Below are positions 1-11,160 of a stretch of DNA of 64,000 nt, piece by piece. The position numbers and the translations under genes are program-made. Origin of the DNA: Dallia pectoralis (Eukaryota > Chordata > Actinopteri > Esociformes > Umbridae); the NCBI GenBank assembly GCA_029465975.1, contig CM055745.1:10281028-10345027 (forward strand). Reading direction: 5' to 3'. Every line of letters starts with the position of its first letter. Position 1 is the stretch's first letter. The notes under the pieces were generated by a model that was not told the origin of the DNA, made no database searches, and saw only the letters and a list, made by a program, of their open reading frames with translations.

Positions 1-1421
1 GAAGGATAGCGTGGCAGACCGTGTCGAAGGCAGCTGAGAGGTCCAGGAAGATGAGAATATTTAGATGTTGAGAGTCGGCAGCAATGAGGAGGTCATTGAT
101 GACTTTAATGAGGGCAGTTTCTGTGCTATGCTTTGCTCTAAACCCTGATTGTAGAGGTTCATACAGGTCATGGTTGGTCATATGACACTGAAGTTGAGAG
201 GCAACTGTCCGCTCAAGTATATTAATTCTTGAGGGTAGGTGTGACTGCAGCCGTTTTAACTGTGGGAGGAACAGCACCAGACTGCAAGGAACAATTCACT
301 ATGTTCACCAATAGTGGGCTTAGGGAAGGCATGCAGGCCTTAACCAAAGATGTTGGCATGGGGTCCAATGAGCAGGTGGAAGCTTTTGCTCTAGTGATCA
401 ACTCTGCAATGTAGGTGTCATCAACAGCAGAGAAGGTGGATAAACTGCAGTTCAGTAGGAGAGATTCAGAGGTATAGTTAGCCATATCCTGAGCCGGAGA
501 CTGTGAGGAGGATAACTGGAGTTGTAGGTAGATAGACTCAATCCTGGACTGAAAGAACTCACAATGTTGTACTGAGCCAGTATGCAGGGAGGAACCCAGA
601 GGCTGAAGTAGCCGGTTGATAGTGGAGAAGAGAGCTCTCGGGTTTCCTTTACTGGTATTTATGAGGTTGGAGTAGTAGAATGATTTTGCCTTGTTTTGCT
701 TTTGTAAGACTCCAGGTGAACTAGGAGACCAGATCTTTTATAAAGCCTCTCTAGTTGACGGCCAGTGGACTTCAACAAACGGAGCTCAGGGGTAAACCAG
801 GGAGCGGATGTAGCAAAGGAGATGCACTTGGTTTTCAGAGGGGCAACAGCGTCAAGGCTAGAAGAGAGGAGTGTGTTGTAATGAAAAATCAACTCCTCAG
901 CAGAGAAGGTTGATAGAAACAGGTTGTTGTTTGTTTGAAGTATGTTTCCAAAAGCAGATGTGCTGACAGACTTAATATTCCTGTATGTAATGATCCGTTT
1001 TTGACGTTGCTTGGTTAGAGGTACAGACACATTCCACAGGATGGCAAGATGGTCAGAAATGGCAAGATCTAACGCACGCACATTCAAGGGTGAAAAACCT
1101 GTCGAGCACACCAGACCCAGAACATGACCTTTGTTATGTGTAGGAAACTGTACACGTTGTGTGAAATTAAAACAGTCCAGAAAGGATAGAAACTCGGCAG
1201 CAAAAGTACAAGCGTCAGAATCAACATGGATGTTAAAATCTCCCAGCAATAGTTACATGGTGACATGGAGCAGACAGACGTGAGGATCTCTGACAGCTCT
1301 GAGATAAAAACAGACGACTTGGAGGACGGTAGATCAAAATGATCTGTAGAGGTTGCGGACCAGCCAGCCCTAAAGGAACACATTGAAATGATGTACAATT
1401 GGAAGTCAGGAGGGTCTTCAC
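1..1421 (-). mobile_element. LINE (non-LTR) retrotransposon fragment, Rex1/L2-like
   Basis: Read on the minus strand this is a 5'-to-middle piece of a non-LTR retrotransposon that runs off the left edge of the window. The piece at 659-1249 carries the end of an apurinic-type endonuclease: a GDFN motif near its start and a SDH motif (LAISDH) further on. The piece at 222-485 is the start of a reverse transcriptase (SLDPMPTSLVKACMP type). Bases 1-60 encode FLDLSAAFDTV, a reverse transcriptase core motif. The pieces lie in different frames, and another endonuclease piece (LIYRPP) sits near 1330-1400, so the copy is frameshifted and dead. The clade assignment (Rex1/L2/CR1) is by motif style only. 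Confidence 0.85.
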
Positions 1422-1445
1422 CTTATAACCACTGCGGTGGATAAC

Positions 1446-1637
1446 AGCAAGCCCCCCCCCCCACCCCCTACCAACTGAGCGAGCTTTCTGTAGGTAGTTT
1501 TAGACCACTGGAGTAGCTTCATTTACTAACATAAAGTAATTTGGCTGCTGCCACAGACACACACAGACACACACAGACACACACAGACACACACAGACAC
1601 ACACAGACACACACACGTAGACACAGAGACACATAAA
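1446..1637. repeat. poly-C run and CA-rich microsatellite
   Basis: A C-rich run at about 1449-1467 is followed by a 10-bp ACACACAGAC-type simple repeat at about 1553-1637. No coding content. Confidence 0.9.
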
Positions 1638-1787
1638 CACAAACAGCATAAGACCAGATCAGTGTCAACATATACCTGTTGTTTGTCTTGTTCTGCATGT
1701 TCCCTGTAGGGCAGAAGTGGTTGTCTGTTGTTTTGTCTCCCCTGTGTGGCGGTACAGAGAACTGCAGGCCGGTGAGAGATCAGGGTT

Positions 1788-2062
1788 ATGACACAGGACC
1801 AGAGGGAGGAGTGTGTAGAGATGGAGCAGCCAGTGGAGGCAGTTAAGGAGGAAACTAGCCTGTGGACCCATGTGGTAAGAGGAGTCAAAGCTGCAGGTAG
1901 ACTGACCCTGGGCCTGCTAGTTCCTCTGGGCATCCTGGCAGCCACACTCCCCATCAGCTATGAGCACCAGGCTAGAGGAAGCTGCATGGACACGTTCTGG
2001 TCTCCTGCTTTAAGCCTCATAGAGCCCCCCTGCACCATGACCTACCTGACACCTTTACCTGT
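1788..2062 (+). CDS. putative exon of an unrecognised membrane protein
   Basis: An open stretch starts at ATG 1788 and runs into the 57-bp minisatellite. It begins with an acidic, Glu-rich head (MTQDQREECVEMEQPVEAV). This is followed by one hydrophobic segment around residues 38-56 (LTLGLLVPLGILAATLPIS) that could span a membrane, then a Cys/Pro-containing stretch ending near MTYLTPLPV. GT-type donors occur at 2060-2063 inside the first minisatellite unit. Composition and a clean start suggest a real exon. The likely downstream partner is the exon ending at 3037 on the same strand, although I could not make the phases join convincingly. I do not recognise the family. Confidence 0.45.
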
Positions 2063-2726
2063 GTGAGATATGAACATATACATACTGTTCTACATGACCT
2101 ACATGACACCTTTACCTGTGTGAGATATGAACATATACATACTGTTCTACATGACCTACCTGACACCTTTACCTGTGTGAGATATGAACATATACATACT
2201 GTTCTACATGACCTACCTGACACCTTTACCTGTGTGAGATATGAACATATACATACTGTTCTACATGACCTACCTGACACCTTTACCTGTGTGAGATATG
2301 AACATATACATACTGTTCTACATGACCTACATGACACCTTTACCTGTGTGAGATATGAACATATACATACTGTTCTACATGACCTACCTGACACCTTTAC
2401 CTGTGTGAGATATGAACATATACATACTGTTCTACATGACCTACATGACACCTTTACCTGTGTGAGATATGAACATATACATACTGTTCTACATGACCTA
2501 CCTGACACCTTTACCTGTGTGAGATATGAACATATACATACTGTTCTACATGACCTACATGACACCTTTACCTGTGTGAGATATGAACATATACATACTG
2601 TTCTACATGACCTACCTGACACATTTACCTGTGTGAGATATGAACATATACATACTGTTCTACATGACCTACATGACACCTTTACCTGTGTGAGATATGA
2701 ACATATACATACTGTTCTACATGACC
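2037..2726 (+). repeat. 57-bp minisatellite, about 12 units
   Basis: About twelve near-perfect head-to-tail copies of a 57-bp unit. The unit alternates between two single-base variants (CTACCTGACA and CTACATGACA). Because 57 is divisible by 3, both strands stay open and give spurious long translations. The first unit overlaps the 3' end of the putative exon, so every unit carries a copy of its end and its donor-like GTGTGAGA. Confidence 0.95.
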
Positions 2727-2727
2727 C

Positions 2728-2911
2728 TGGTCCAGAAGAGGAGGATATGGAGCGGTATATAGAGGAGTACCTGGCCCAGAGGAGGAGGATATGGAGCGGT
2801 ATATAGAGGAGTACCTGGCCCAGAAGAGGAGGCTATGGAGCGTTATATAGAGGAGTACCTGGTCCAGAAGAGGAGGCTATGGAGCGGTATATAGAGGAGT
2901 ACCTGGCCCAG
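2728..2911 (+). repeat. 44-bp tandem repeat, 4 units
   Basis: Four copies of a 44-bp unit, with the same core at 2745, 2789, 2833 and 2877. Each copy contains a CCCAG or TCCAG that could serve as a splice acceptor, followed by the start of the coding-looking sequence that continues after the last copy. Since 44 is not a multiple of 3, reading through several copies breaks the frame. Confidence 0.9.
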
Positions 2912-3037
2912 GGATTCATTCAGAAACCCAGAACTGTCTATATTCCAGTTAAGCCTCTAAGAGGGATCATCTCTGTCTCTACTGTGGACATACCGGGTTG
3001 CTCATTGTGCACTACGACCCAAGGAGAGGATTACTAA
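2868..3037 (+). CDS. putative last coding exon, unrecognised protein
   Basis: After a TCCAG acceptor in the fourth 44-bp unit, one frame is open from 2870 to a TAA at 3035-3037. It encodes 55 residues with ordinary protein composition, beginning EEAMERYIEEYLAQGFIQKP and ending TTQGEDY. The first part weakly recalls the acidic helix before the reverse transcriptase of Ty3/gypsy elements, but the rest does not continue as a reverse transcriptase. It is probably the terminal exon of the gene that starts near 1788. The stop codon coincides with the 3-bp target site of the MITE that follows. Function unknown. Confidence 0.4.
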
Positions 3038-3683
3038 CCCCCAATTTCCACTGAATGCGGAACGGCTGCGGAGTCATTCGGTTTCCATTAAAGTCAATGT
3101 GTCGATTTCCACCGACTGCGTAACGGCTGCAGAACGACTGCGTCCCAGTTCCGCCAGTCGGAGCCCTTCGTATCTGATCCGCATAGTATCTATTTTTGCC
3201 GGAGGACAGAGCTTCGCAGCAATTAATCCTGTTATATCGCACGAACATACGGTAATTCGCGAGATCTCGTGCTCGGCAGGTCATATTTCCCTGCACTACA
3301 CCTTGAAAACGTCATAATGAGCGGAGACATGCCAACAAGTAGAATAGTTAACTTTATTCACACAGCCTACTACTTTCCAAATACAATAAAAAGGAACCCT
3401 AAATAAACAGGTGTATTTTGAAGTTGACTAGGCTATATAATTATAAGCACAGAGTTGTTTCCCCTCTACTCCTCTGGGTCAAACCTGCTGTTGGTTTTGT
3501 GTTTCTGTTTATAGAAACGACATCCTGTTATTTAGCGCGAAAATACGTTAATTCGCGAGATATAATGTTCGGCTGGCCGCAGGCGTTCCGCAACAAATCC
3601 GGACCTGGTGGGTGTTTGACGGACGGCTCAGCACTCAACCGTTCCGCAGCTGAGCCTCTTCCGCATCCAGTGGAAATTGGCGG
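3038..3683. mobile_element. PIF/Harbinger-type MITE (646 bp)
   Basis: The ends are inverted repeats of about 23 bp: CCCCCAATTTCCACTGAATG on the left, and the complement of the right end begins CCGCCAATTTCCACTGGATG. The element is flanked by a 3-bp direct repeat TAA (3035-3037 and 3684-3686), the TWA target duplication typical of PIF/Harbinger. Motifs such as AACGGCTGCGG and GATTTCCAC recur inside. No transposase is encoded, so it is non-autonomous. Confidence 0.88.
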
Positions 3684-3694
3684 TAAGGTTCTGT

Positions 3695-3856
3695 GGGTCA
3701 CTTATACTATACTATATAACACCATGTAATAATATCTCTCTTTGAATAACAGTATTCCAAAGGTTCATTGGTGTTTGGGAGGGACTGAGGGTCACTTATA
3801 CTATATAACACCATGTAATAATATCTCTCTTTGAACAACAGTATTCCAAGAGCCAA
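3695..3856 (+). repeat. 94-bp direct duplication
   Basis: Two copies of a block beginning GGGTCACTTATACTAT start at 3695 and 3789, each running to ACAGTATTCCAA. The first has a short ACTAT insertion. The block lies in the presumed 3' UTR of the left-hand gene. Confidence 0.85.
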
Positions 3857-4006
3857 GAAGAGAAGGCTGTGCAGAGCAGGGCTGTAGATTGACACGCCTC
3901 TCAGAGGAGAGAAGTGGATGTCTGACTGTTAGTTGGAAAAACTCTAAAACTATTTGTCAATTTTAATTTTTCACTTTGACATTGTGGACTTTTTTCAGTT
4001 GCAAAT

Positions 4007-4016
4007 AATAAATAAA
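4007..4016 (+). promoter_or_regulatory. tandem poly(A) signals
   Basis: Two overlapping AATAAA hexamers (AATAAATAAA) lie in AT-rich sequence about 970 bp after the plus-strand stop at 3037, of which 646 bp are the MITE. Another ATAAAA-type site lies near 4041. They are plausible 3' processing signals for the left-hand gene, which converges on the SUN gene. Confidence 0.45.
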
Positions 4017-4334
4017 TTATTTTCTATTTTAGTTTAACAATAAAATGTGAAAAAGTCAAAAGGAATACTTTTGGTAGTTGCTTTGTATATTGGTGATTGC
4101 ATAAATTAACTTAAATTACATAAAGCAACATTTGACATTTTCTCACACATTTACAACAAAACATAGACAAGCAATACAAATCCAAAACAATACATGACTG
4201 GGTGAATGCAAATGTTTTTAATGGGTTTTTTAAAGCTATATCTTAAAATGAAATGTAATAGTAAAAATGTTTTATAAAAGTAGATGGGTCAGGGCTCATT
4301 AGCTCCAGTTCCTGAGTTGGACAGCTGAATTGTG

Positions 4335-7300
4335 TCAGTCAGGAGGCTTCTTGCCATGAACCTGGAAGCGGTAGAGACATGTGTAGTGCTTATTCCCCCA
4401 GTTGTTTAGGACCCGTAGCTCCACAATCTGATACACACTGCTAGGCTCCTGAGAAAGACAAGGCCATTGTTATTATAGCTATGAAACATACTGTATATTC
4501 ATATTGTATATGTATTCTGCTCCCTGTTGATTAAACAATTATATAAATATTAGAAACGTCAGATAAACTTCTTAACATTTTTTCTCTATATCCCCCGCTG
4601 ACTTATAGCTTGTTGACATTACCAGAGAGAAGAAAAATGCCAGATTTATTCAGTTGTTTTCATGATGATTTCAATAGTACAATTAATTTACTCTGGTCTT
4701 GTTTGTGATGTACCTGCAGGATTGTGGCCGTTTATCGTGCAAAAATCAGCAGCAAAATGTGACAATTCTTCCTCAGCGATTGTCAACAAAACACAAACAA
4801 TAACAAGGGCCCTGGGTCACACAGTAAACCCAAATATCACTTTGACTCACAGGCAGTTCAAATGTCTGAACAGAATCTCCCGCTTGATTAAAGGTGAAAG
4901 TGCCCAACAGGGTTCTGTCTTCCTCGTTAGATATGCCCTACTCAGAGAGAGAGGGGGGGAAGAGAGAGGGGGAGGGAGAAATAGAGAGAGAGTAAAAGAG
5001 AGAGGGAGCCATAAAGAGTGGGAGTCAGAGAGAGAGAGTTAGAGAAAGAGTGCAGTTATTTAAGGTAATCTATCTAACCATTCTAAACACTACTGCTGTT
5101 TCTGGTGTTATATCTGTTACATTGTACATTGCACATCTGTGGCTCTGAGTAAATATCCAGAGGTCAAAGGTGACTCACATAGACGCTGAAGTCCCTGGGT
5201 GCGCTGGCGATGTTTCCAGTCAGGGAGAGCGCAGCAGGGATATGTTCCACTGTGACGTGTGTGATGTGAATAGGGCAGGACAGGGACACAGTCAAGAAGC
5301 CCTCAGACCCTTGGAAAGGCCAACATCTGCCAGGCTTTGGTGGGTGTCCCTTCAGAGAGGTGCCAAGACATGGAGACAGAGCTTTCACTTTAGGCTCTCT
5401 TGTTTATTTTGCTAGCGCCAACTTTGCTGATTCAAGGAAAATATATGCAGATATGTATCTACGGTTATCTATTTAATCTTAAAGTGAATGCAGAAATCAT
5501 AACACCATCCAAGCTATATTAATGTCAGTGGGTCTGGAGAAGCTCTGCCCATCAGATCTCCAATTAATAGGAGTTGGGTTGAAAGCACAAAGTTAATTTA
5601 ACCAAATTATTGAATTGTAGAAATAGGGACTACGGTCAGGTAATGGGTTAGCTGAAATGCTAATTTGGTCCAGGTTGACATGCTGTAACCTAGATACTGT
5701 ATATCCCTATGTATAATGTATGATGACAGAAAGGCAAGAAAATACATAAAGAGAAAGGGGAGAAAGATGGCAGAGATAGAGGAGAGAGAGGGGGAAGAGA
5801 TAGGAGGGAGGTAGCTACCTCAATTACAGTCCACGGGCTGATTTTCCGCTTAAGCAAAGGAATTCCCAAATGCTCAGGGTGCACGAGCCTGCATCATGTG
5901 TCTTTGAGCACCTGTTGTTCACTATGGTGCCACCTAACCACAAAATCACACACATGCACACACACTAAGCATAATTTAATCATGTAGATTACGCTGTATA
6001 GAAAACTGCTGAACAATGATGATGTGACAAACCTAGCGATTCCAGGGCATAGTCGGCCATTTGGATTGCTGGTGGACGAGTGATGTCCTTCAAACACTGG
6101 TGCAGAGAACTGACCTCTTGCCGTAGCTACACAACAAACATATTTTAAATTCATTAAAAAAGGTCTCTGTGTGTGTTTAGGTCAGTGTGTATCTGTGTGT
6201 GTCTTACCGTTGCACTTGCGTCTTCCAGGGCCATAATTCTGTCTCTGTGAAACTCTTGCTGGTCCTGAATATGACGTACTCCTGCGGATAAACTACAAAA
6301 ATAGAAAAGGTTTGAATATATTGCAGGGTAGAGGATGAGGGCCAGGATGTTAGGAGCCAGGAGGTTAAGGGCTATGAGCTAGTGGTTAGTGGCCATTAGC
6401 TGGTGGCTAGAGGCTAGTGGTATGAACTGGCAGCTAGGTGCTAGCGGTCAGAGGCTAAGAGCTGGCAGCTACGGGATAGTGGTTAGTGGCCATTAGCTGG
6501 TGGCTAGAGGCTAGTGGTATGAACTGGCAGCTAGGTGCTAGCGGTCAGAGGCTAAGAGCTGGCAGCTACGGGATAGTGGTTAGTGGCCATTAGCTGGTGG
6601 CTAGAGGCTAGTGGTATGAACTGGCAGCTAGGTGCTAGCGGTCAGAGGCTAAGAGCTGGCAGCTACGGGATAGTGGTTAGTGGCCATTAGCTGGTGGCTA
6701 GAGGCTAGTGGTATGAACTGGCAGCTAGGTGCTAGCGGTCAGAGGCTAAGAGCTGGCAGCTACGGGATAGTGGTTAGTGGCCATTAGCTGGTGGCTAGAG
6801 GCTAGTGGTATGAACTGGCAGCTAGGTGCTAGCGGTCAGAGGTTAAGAGCTGGCAGCTACGGGATAGTGGTTAGTGGCCATTAGCTGGTGGCTAGAGGCT
6901 AGTGGTATGAACTGGCAGCTAGGTGCTAGCGGTCAGAGGCTAAGAGCTGGCAGCTACGGGATAGTGGTTAGTGGCCATTAGCTGGTGGCTAGAGGCTAGT
7001 GGTATGAACTGGCAGCTAGGTGCTAGCGGTCAGAGGCTAAGAGCTGGCAGCTATGGGATAGTGGTTAGTGGCAAGGAACTGGCTAGTGGTTAGTGGCTAG
7101 GAGATGGCGGTACAATGGCAGGAAGGGGCTTGTGGTTAGTGGATAAGAACAGGTGGCTAGTGGCTAGGAGATGGAGGCTAAGGGCTAGTGCTTTTGAGCG
7201 GGCACTGAGAGGTATGTGCTAACATTAGTGATTGGCATGTGGCTGAGGTAAATTTAGGTCTGACTTTACCCACCTGTCTATCATTTCCCTCAAGTGGTCA

Positions 7301-9510
7301 ATGTTCATTTTCAAGTTCTTTAGGTCCTTTGTCATTGTTTGCACAATCTGTAATGGAGAGAAACTCATTCAATTGAGTTCAACAATTCAATTACTTTACT
7401 TGATTCAATTACTTATTGAATGCCTACAATTTGAGAATTTTGATATTGATTTTTGAGTCATTTAGCAGATATGCTTATTTAGAGTGACTTATATTAGGAT
7501 TAACAGCCTTGCTCAATGGCACAATATATTTATTTCAACTCAGGGATTTGCCAACAATATAAGTCACAAAATGTTAGTCAAAAGAGAACAGGTCATACCG
7601 CCACCTTCTGGTGGGATGGAAGGATGGCTTGGGAGTCAAACAGAACAAGGTTCATGCCAGAGAATCCAGTGGAAAACTGGAATACCAAAACTAAATCAGA
7701 AAAATAAAACAGGAATTTAGCTAGGAAGATGTTGGACTTGTTACACAATATAAAGTTAGAATGGAGGACACTAAGAATATGACGTTGATATTGAAGACAC
7801 CAGACGGAGTAGCTCCTGATGACAGACTCACAGAAGATCAGCAGAGCAGTAAAGACCCACAACAGGATACTAAAGCAGGATGGAAAACCATCATGGAATC
7901 CAGAACGGGCTAGAAGAATGCGGTCACACACACAAACACATATACACAATTCTGTTAATATCATCATGTAGACACAACGTCTCATCTCTCTTAACTATGA
8001 CCATGGTCTTACCCAGGAAATTGTTTGGCTTTCACAAAATGACGTGGCATTACTTTTTCCTGATCTAGTTGTACCTTTTTATAAGTGCAATATAGGGCAT
8101 TTAGGGGCTTGTGGTATATTCCCAATATACTACGGCTACATGCTGTGTCTAGGCACTCTGTGGTGTGTTGTGCCTAAGAACAGTATTCAACCCTTCATAT
8201 TGATGATTTATCACACCTGTGCCTAAATGCTTACTTGTATAGTTATTTGAATCCTAAATGCTGATTGGCTGCGTTATATGGGACAGTATCCCATGATTAT
8301 AACCTCACTTCTATCTGCTCTATTTGCCATGGTAACCGGTTCATATAATCAATAACGCATCTCTGGGTTTTGTGAGATATTGCTAATACACCCCAGCTGA
8401 GCACTGTGTCCAGTCACTCTGTGAAGTTCCATGCATAAGTACAGTACTTTGTGGTGGTACATTAGTCATATATCAATAATATGGCATATATACGATATAT
8501 AGGGTGTCATATTGCTTACATATATCACAGCCATCTATCAATCAGCATTTAGGATTGTTTAATACAAATGTAATGATCTTTGATCTAAGAGTTAGTTAGT
8601 TAGAGCTGCCTTTCCACATTCTTATGGAGAATTAATTGAGCACTGTTTTAAAGTATTGTCAAATACTGTACTGTACAAATATGAAAAGTGTACTGTTTTG
8701 ATATATGGCCCAGTCCTACCTGGAAGAACAACATTTTGAATACCTCTTACCTGTGACAGGAAGTGATTGGTTTCTGCCCATAGAGCTGGCCACAGAAACT
8801 CTCTTACAGCCCCATCTCTTTCGGAAAACCCTGAGGGATAAAAAAAAGCATTTAGACAAACAGACATATCTAACAGACAGACACACAGTCCATAAAGACA
8901 GACACATCTGACACAAAACTGACAAACAGATACTCAACTATAAAGACAGACATGCCTGACTAGATACAAATGCCTGACAAGACATAGTACATGACGATAC
9001 AGACCTGAAAAGACACACCGACCTGACAGAAAGTCATACTTTACAGACAGACCTGACACTCAGTTCTGACAGAAAGTCATACTTTACAGACAGACCTGAC
9101 AAACAGACACTCAGTTCTGACAGAAAGTCATACTTTACAGACAGACCTGACAAACAGACACTCAGTTCTGACAGAAAGTCATACTTTACAGACAGACCTG
9201 ACAAACAGACACTCAGTTCTGACAGAAAGTCATACTTTACAGACAGACCTGACAAACAGACACTCAGTCCTGACAGTCAAAACCTGACAAGGCATACAGA
9301 CCTAACCACCAACCTGACAGACAAACATGCATACAGACAAACCTGATACAAAGACAAACCGACCTGAAAGACACACATGCCTGACAAAACAAATTAACCT
9401 CACAAGACACACAGACACAAAGACTTGACAGAGCAGACAGACCTGAATGGAGTCTCCTTATATGTTGGAGTTTCATCCTCGGATTGTAGCCGAGGGCTTC
9501 TCCTGATCAT
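4335..9510 (-). CDS. sun3: SUN-domain nuclear envelope protein, SUN3-like (11 coding exons)
   Basis: SUN proteins sit in the inner nuclear membrane and bind KASH partners to couple nucleus and cytoskeleton. Exons deduced from splice sites and phase, in transcript order: 9443-9510 (start MIRRSPRLQSEDETP), 8751-8830, 7832-7909, 7599-7690, 7274-7347, 6208-6292, 6033-6126, 5819-5911, 5179-5349, 4851-4937, 4335-4448 (ends VHGKKPPD, stop). Order: basic nucleoplasmic head; membrane segment (ILLWVFTALLIF) across exons 3-4; coiled coil in exons 5-7; SUN domain from ADYALESL through PGRCWPF and SAPRDFSVY to NNWGNKHYTCLYRFQVHG. About 345 codons, close to mammalian SUN3 (about 357); SPAG4 or SUN5 are alternatives. 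All junctions are in phase except exon 5819-5911: its neighbours need a length of 2 modulo 3, it has 93 nt, and the continued frame meets a TGA. The introns hold a 97-bp minisatellite and a MITE. Confidence 0.85.
6384..7080 (-). repeat. 97-bp minisatellite in a SUN gene intron, about 7 units
   Basis: A unit rich in GGCTAGTGG/GTTAGTGG starts at 6384, 6481, 6578, 6675, 6772, 6869 and 6966, with a broken eighth copy at 7063. Copies are almost identical. Degenerate GGCTAG-type sequence continues to about 7240. The array lies between the exons at 6208-6292 and 7274-7347. Confidence 0.95.
8040..8580. mobile_element. interspersed palindromic repeat, MITE-like
   Basis: The block contains GGTATATTCCCAATATAC, GCTGTGTCTAGGCACTCTG and GCTGATTGGCTGC on one side. 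On the other side are diverged versions and complements: GCACTGTGTCCAGTCACTCT and CAATCAGCATTTAGGATT. This inverted layout and wording match a DNA-transposon-derived repeat I recall as abundant in salmonid-type genomes. Family naming is from memory. It lies in a SUN gene intron. Confidence 0.6.
9022..9278 (-). repeat. 51-bp minisatellite, about 5 units
   Basis: Copies of a 51-bp CTGACAGAAAGTCATACTTT-containing unit; the first is shortened by an internal deletion. Looser CAGACCTGACA-type sequence extends on both sides (about 8870-9440). It lies in the first intron of the SUN gene and is spuriously open on the minus strand. Confidence 0.93.
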
Positions 9511-11160
9511 GATGCCTGAAAAAGAAAGAGACATATGTCGATATAGATGCGTATAACGAAATATGGGGAAGTAAATAAGGTGGTATCCATTTATTTTATA
9601 TTTAATTAACATTTATGCCTACCGAGTAAAACCGGGGATTTTACCCGTTCACTTATTCCGATAGTCAAAATAGTTGTCTAAATCGCTGTGAATGTTTTCT
9701 GGTAAATGTAATGTTTCCAAATGAACCACTGTGTTGAGAACCTTACTATAATATCCCAATGTTTCCATTGTAACGTCAGCAGAGTAAATAGAATATCAAT
9801 AAAGTTCTGCGGATAGAACCCAGTCACAGTTGGCTTTTAAGGCGATTTGATTGGCAGAGGTCCTTTTAAATTAATACATTAATTCATAATATAAACATCC
9901 ACGTAACCCAACTTCATACGTTTATTTTATTACCATTATATATGAACCATTTTAAAACAGACCTCAAAACACATTGAATGCATTGCCATTTGTTCTGGGT
10001 ATTTCTCTCCGGTCTCTGATCCCGGTCTCATATTGGCTTCAGCTGATGTTAAATCATTAGGAGTCTTATAGAGCAAATGCTATGACACGCCACTACCGTG
10101 AGAACTATAGTGGACCGTGCCAAATAACCTAAACTGGATGCTAAAATGCATAATATACAGTGGCTTCTGTAGCAAGACGTGCCTGAATAAGATGTATTTT
10201 TAGGTCCAATCTTATCTGAAACCACATGTTTGTGTCCCTAAATAAACACGAATATAAGGACGGGGTTAAGGGTACTGCTTCACTTAACACGCGTACCAGG
10301 AAATATTCTTGTCTACCTATAAGCTAGCTGTAAAAAGCATAACTGTTTCAAATTGCCATAGCCTATTAACTAACTCAGAACAATAAAATTGCCTCGATGA
10401 TAAATTATATCAGAAAAATATATATATTTGCAAGTCGCAAATATAATATTACGTTCCTCCCATTGGTCTGTTTTTTTATTCAGTGCGTGCGTTTATGAAG
10501 AACAAATTACAGGGTCAATGACGAGATGTTGGAAAGTGCTTCCAAATGACAAACTGTAGCTGATATTTAGATATTTTACGTGTTCGCCAAGATTGCTTCT
10601 TGAATAAATTATTTATTGAAATCTGAAATTCGAATAGTTTGCAAGTTACAAGACTCAGCAAACACGACAACCCTCAGAGCTACGTTTAAACGGTAGATAG
10701 CTACCGGATTGAGTAGGGTATATTTGCAGAGGGGGCGTAACCTGGCATGGGCGTAACCTTATATGTCAGGTTACCCCCACTGAAGTTTGCCATTGGACAG
10801 GTGTTTTTAATATGCGCTTGCATTTATGATGGAGTACTAAAACATGCATCGACATTATGCGGGTAAGTGCTACCAAAATACAACCTTATATAGATATTTA
10901 TGGATAGTTAACGCGTTCACTTTAGGTTCTCTTTAATCAAATCTAATATTGTATAGTTTGCTAGTTACAGAATACAAAAAACACGACAACCCTTTATAGA
11001 TACATTTAAGGATCCGACGTGGAGCTAGTCAGTTACCGAAAGTTATAGATGAAGTAGCGTAGACTGCTTTATTTATCAATCAGCGTTTTGTGTTAAATGC
11101 GTTTTATTTTTGTTACGTTCAGAATTTTAACATTTTAAGTTATCATTTTGGGGTTTTGAA
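9511..11160. other. intergenic and upstream region of the SUN gene
   Basis: No gene is supported. The 5' flank of the minus-strand SUN gene lies at the left. Two diverged direct copies about 320-330 bp apart occupy about 10560-10700 and 10890-11020 (shared AACACGACAACCCT and TAGTTTGC.AGTTACA). Two GGGCGTAACCT motifs lie at 10733 and 10749. Confidence 0.6.

Noticed and set aside
2017..2806. 220- and 247-codon repeat proteins on both strands
   Set aside because: The 57-bp unit is divisible by three, so both strands stay open automatically. A donor-like site in each unit and the intron context argue against a repeat protein.
4662..5415. Plus-strand open frames opposite the SUN exons
   Set aside because: They are antisense shadows; the minus strand has SUN-family motifs, splice sites and matching phases.
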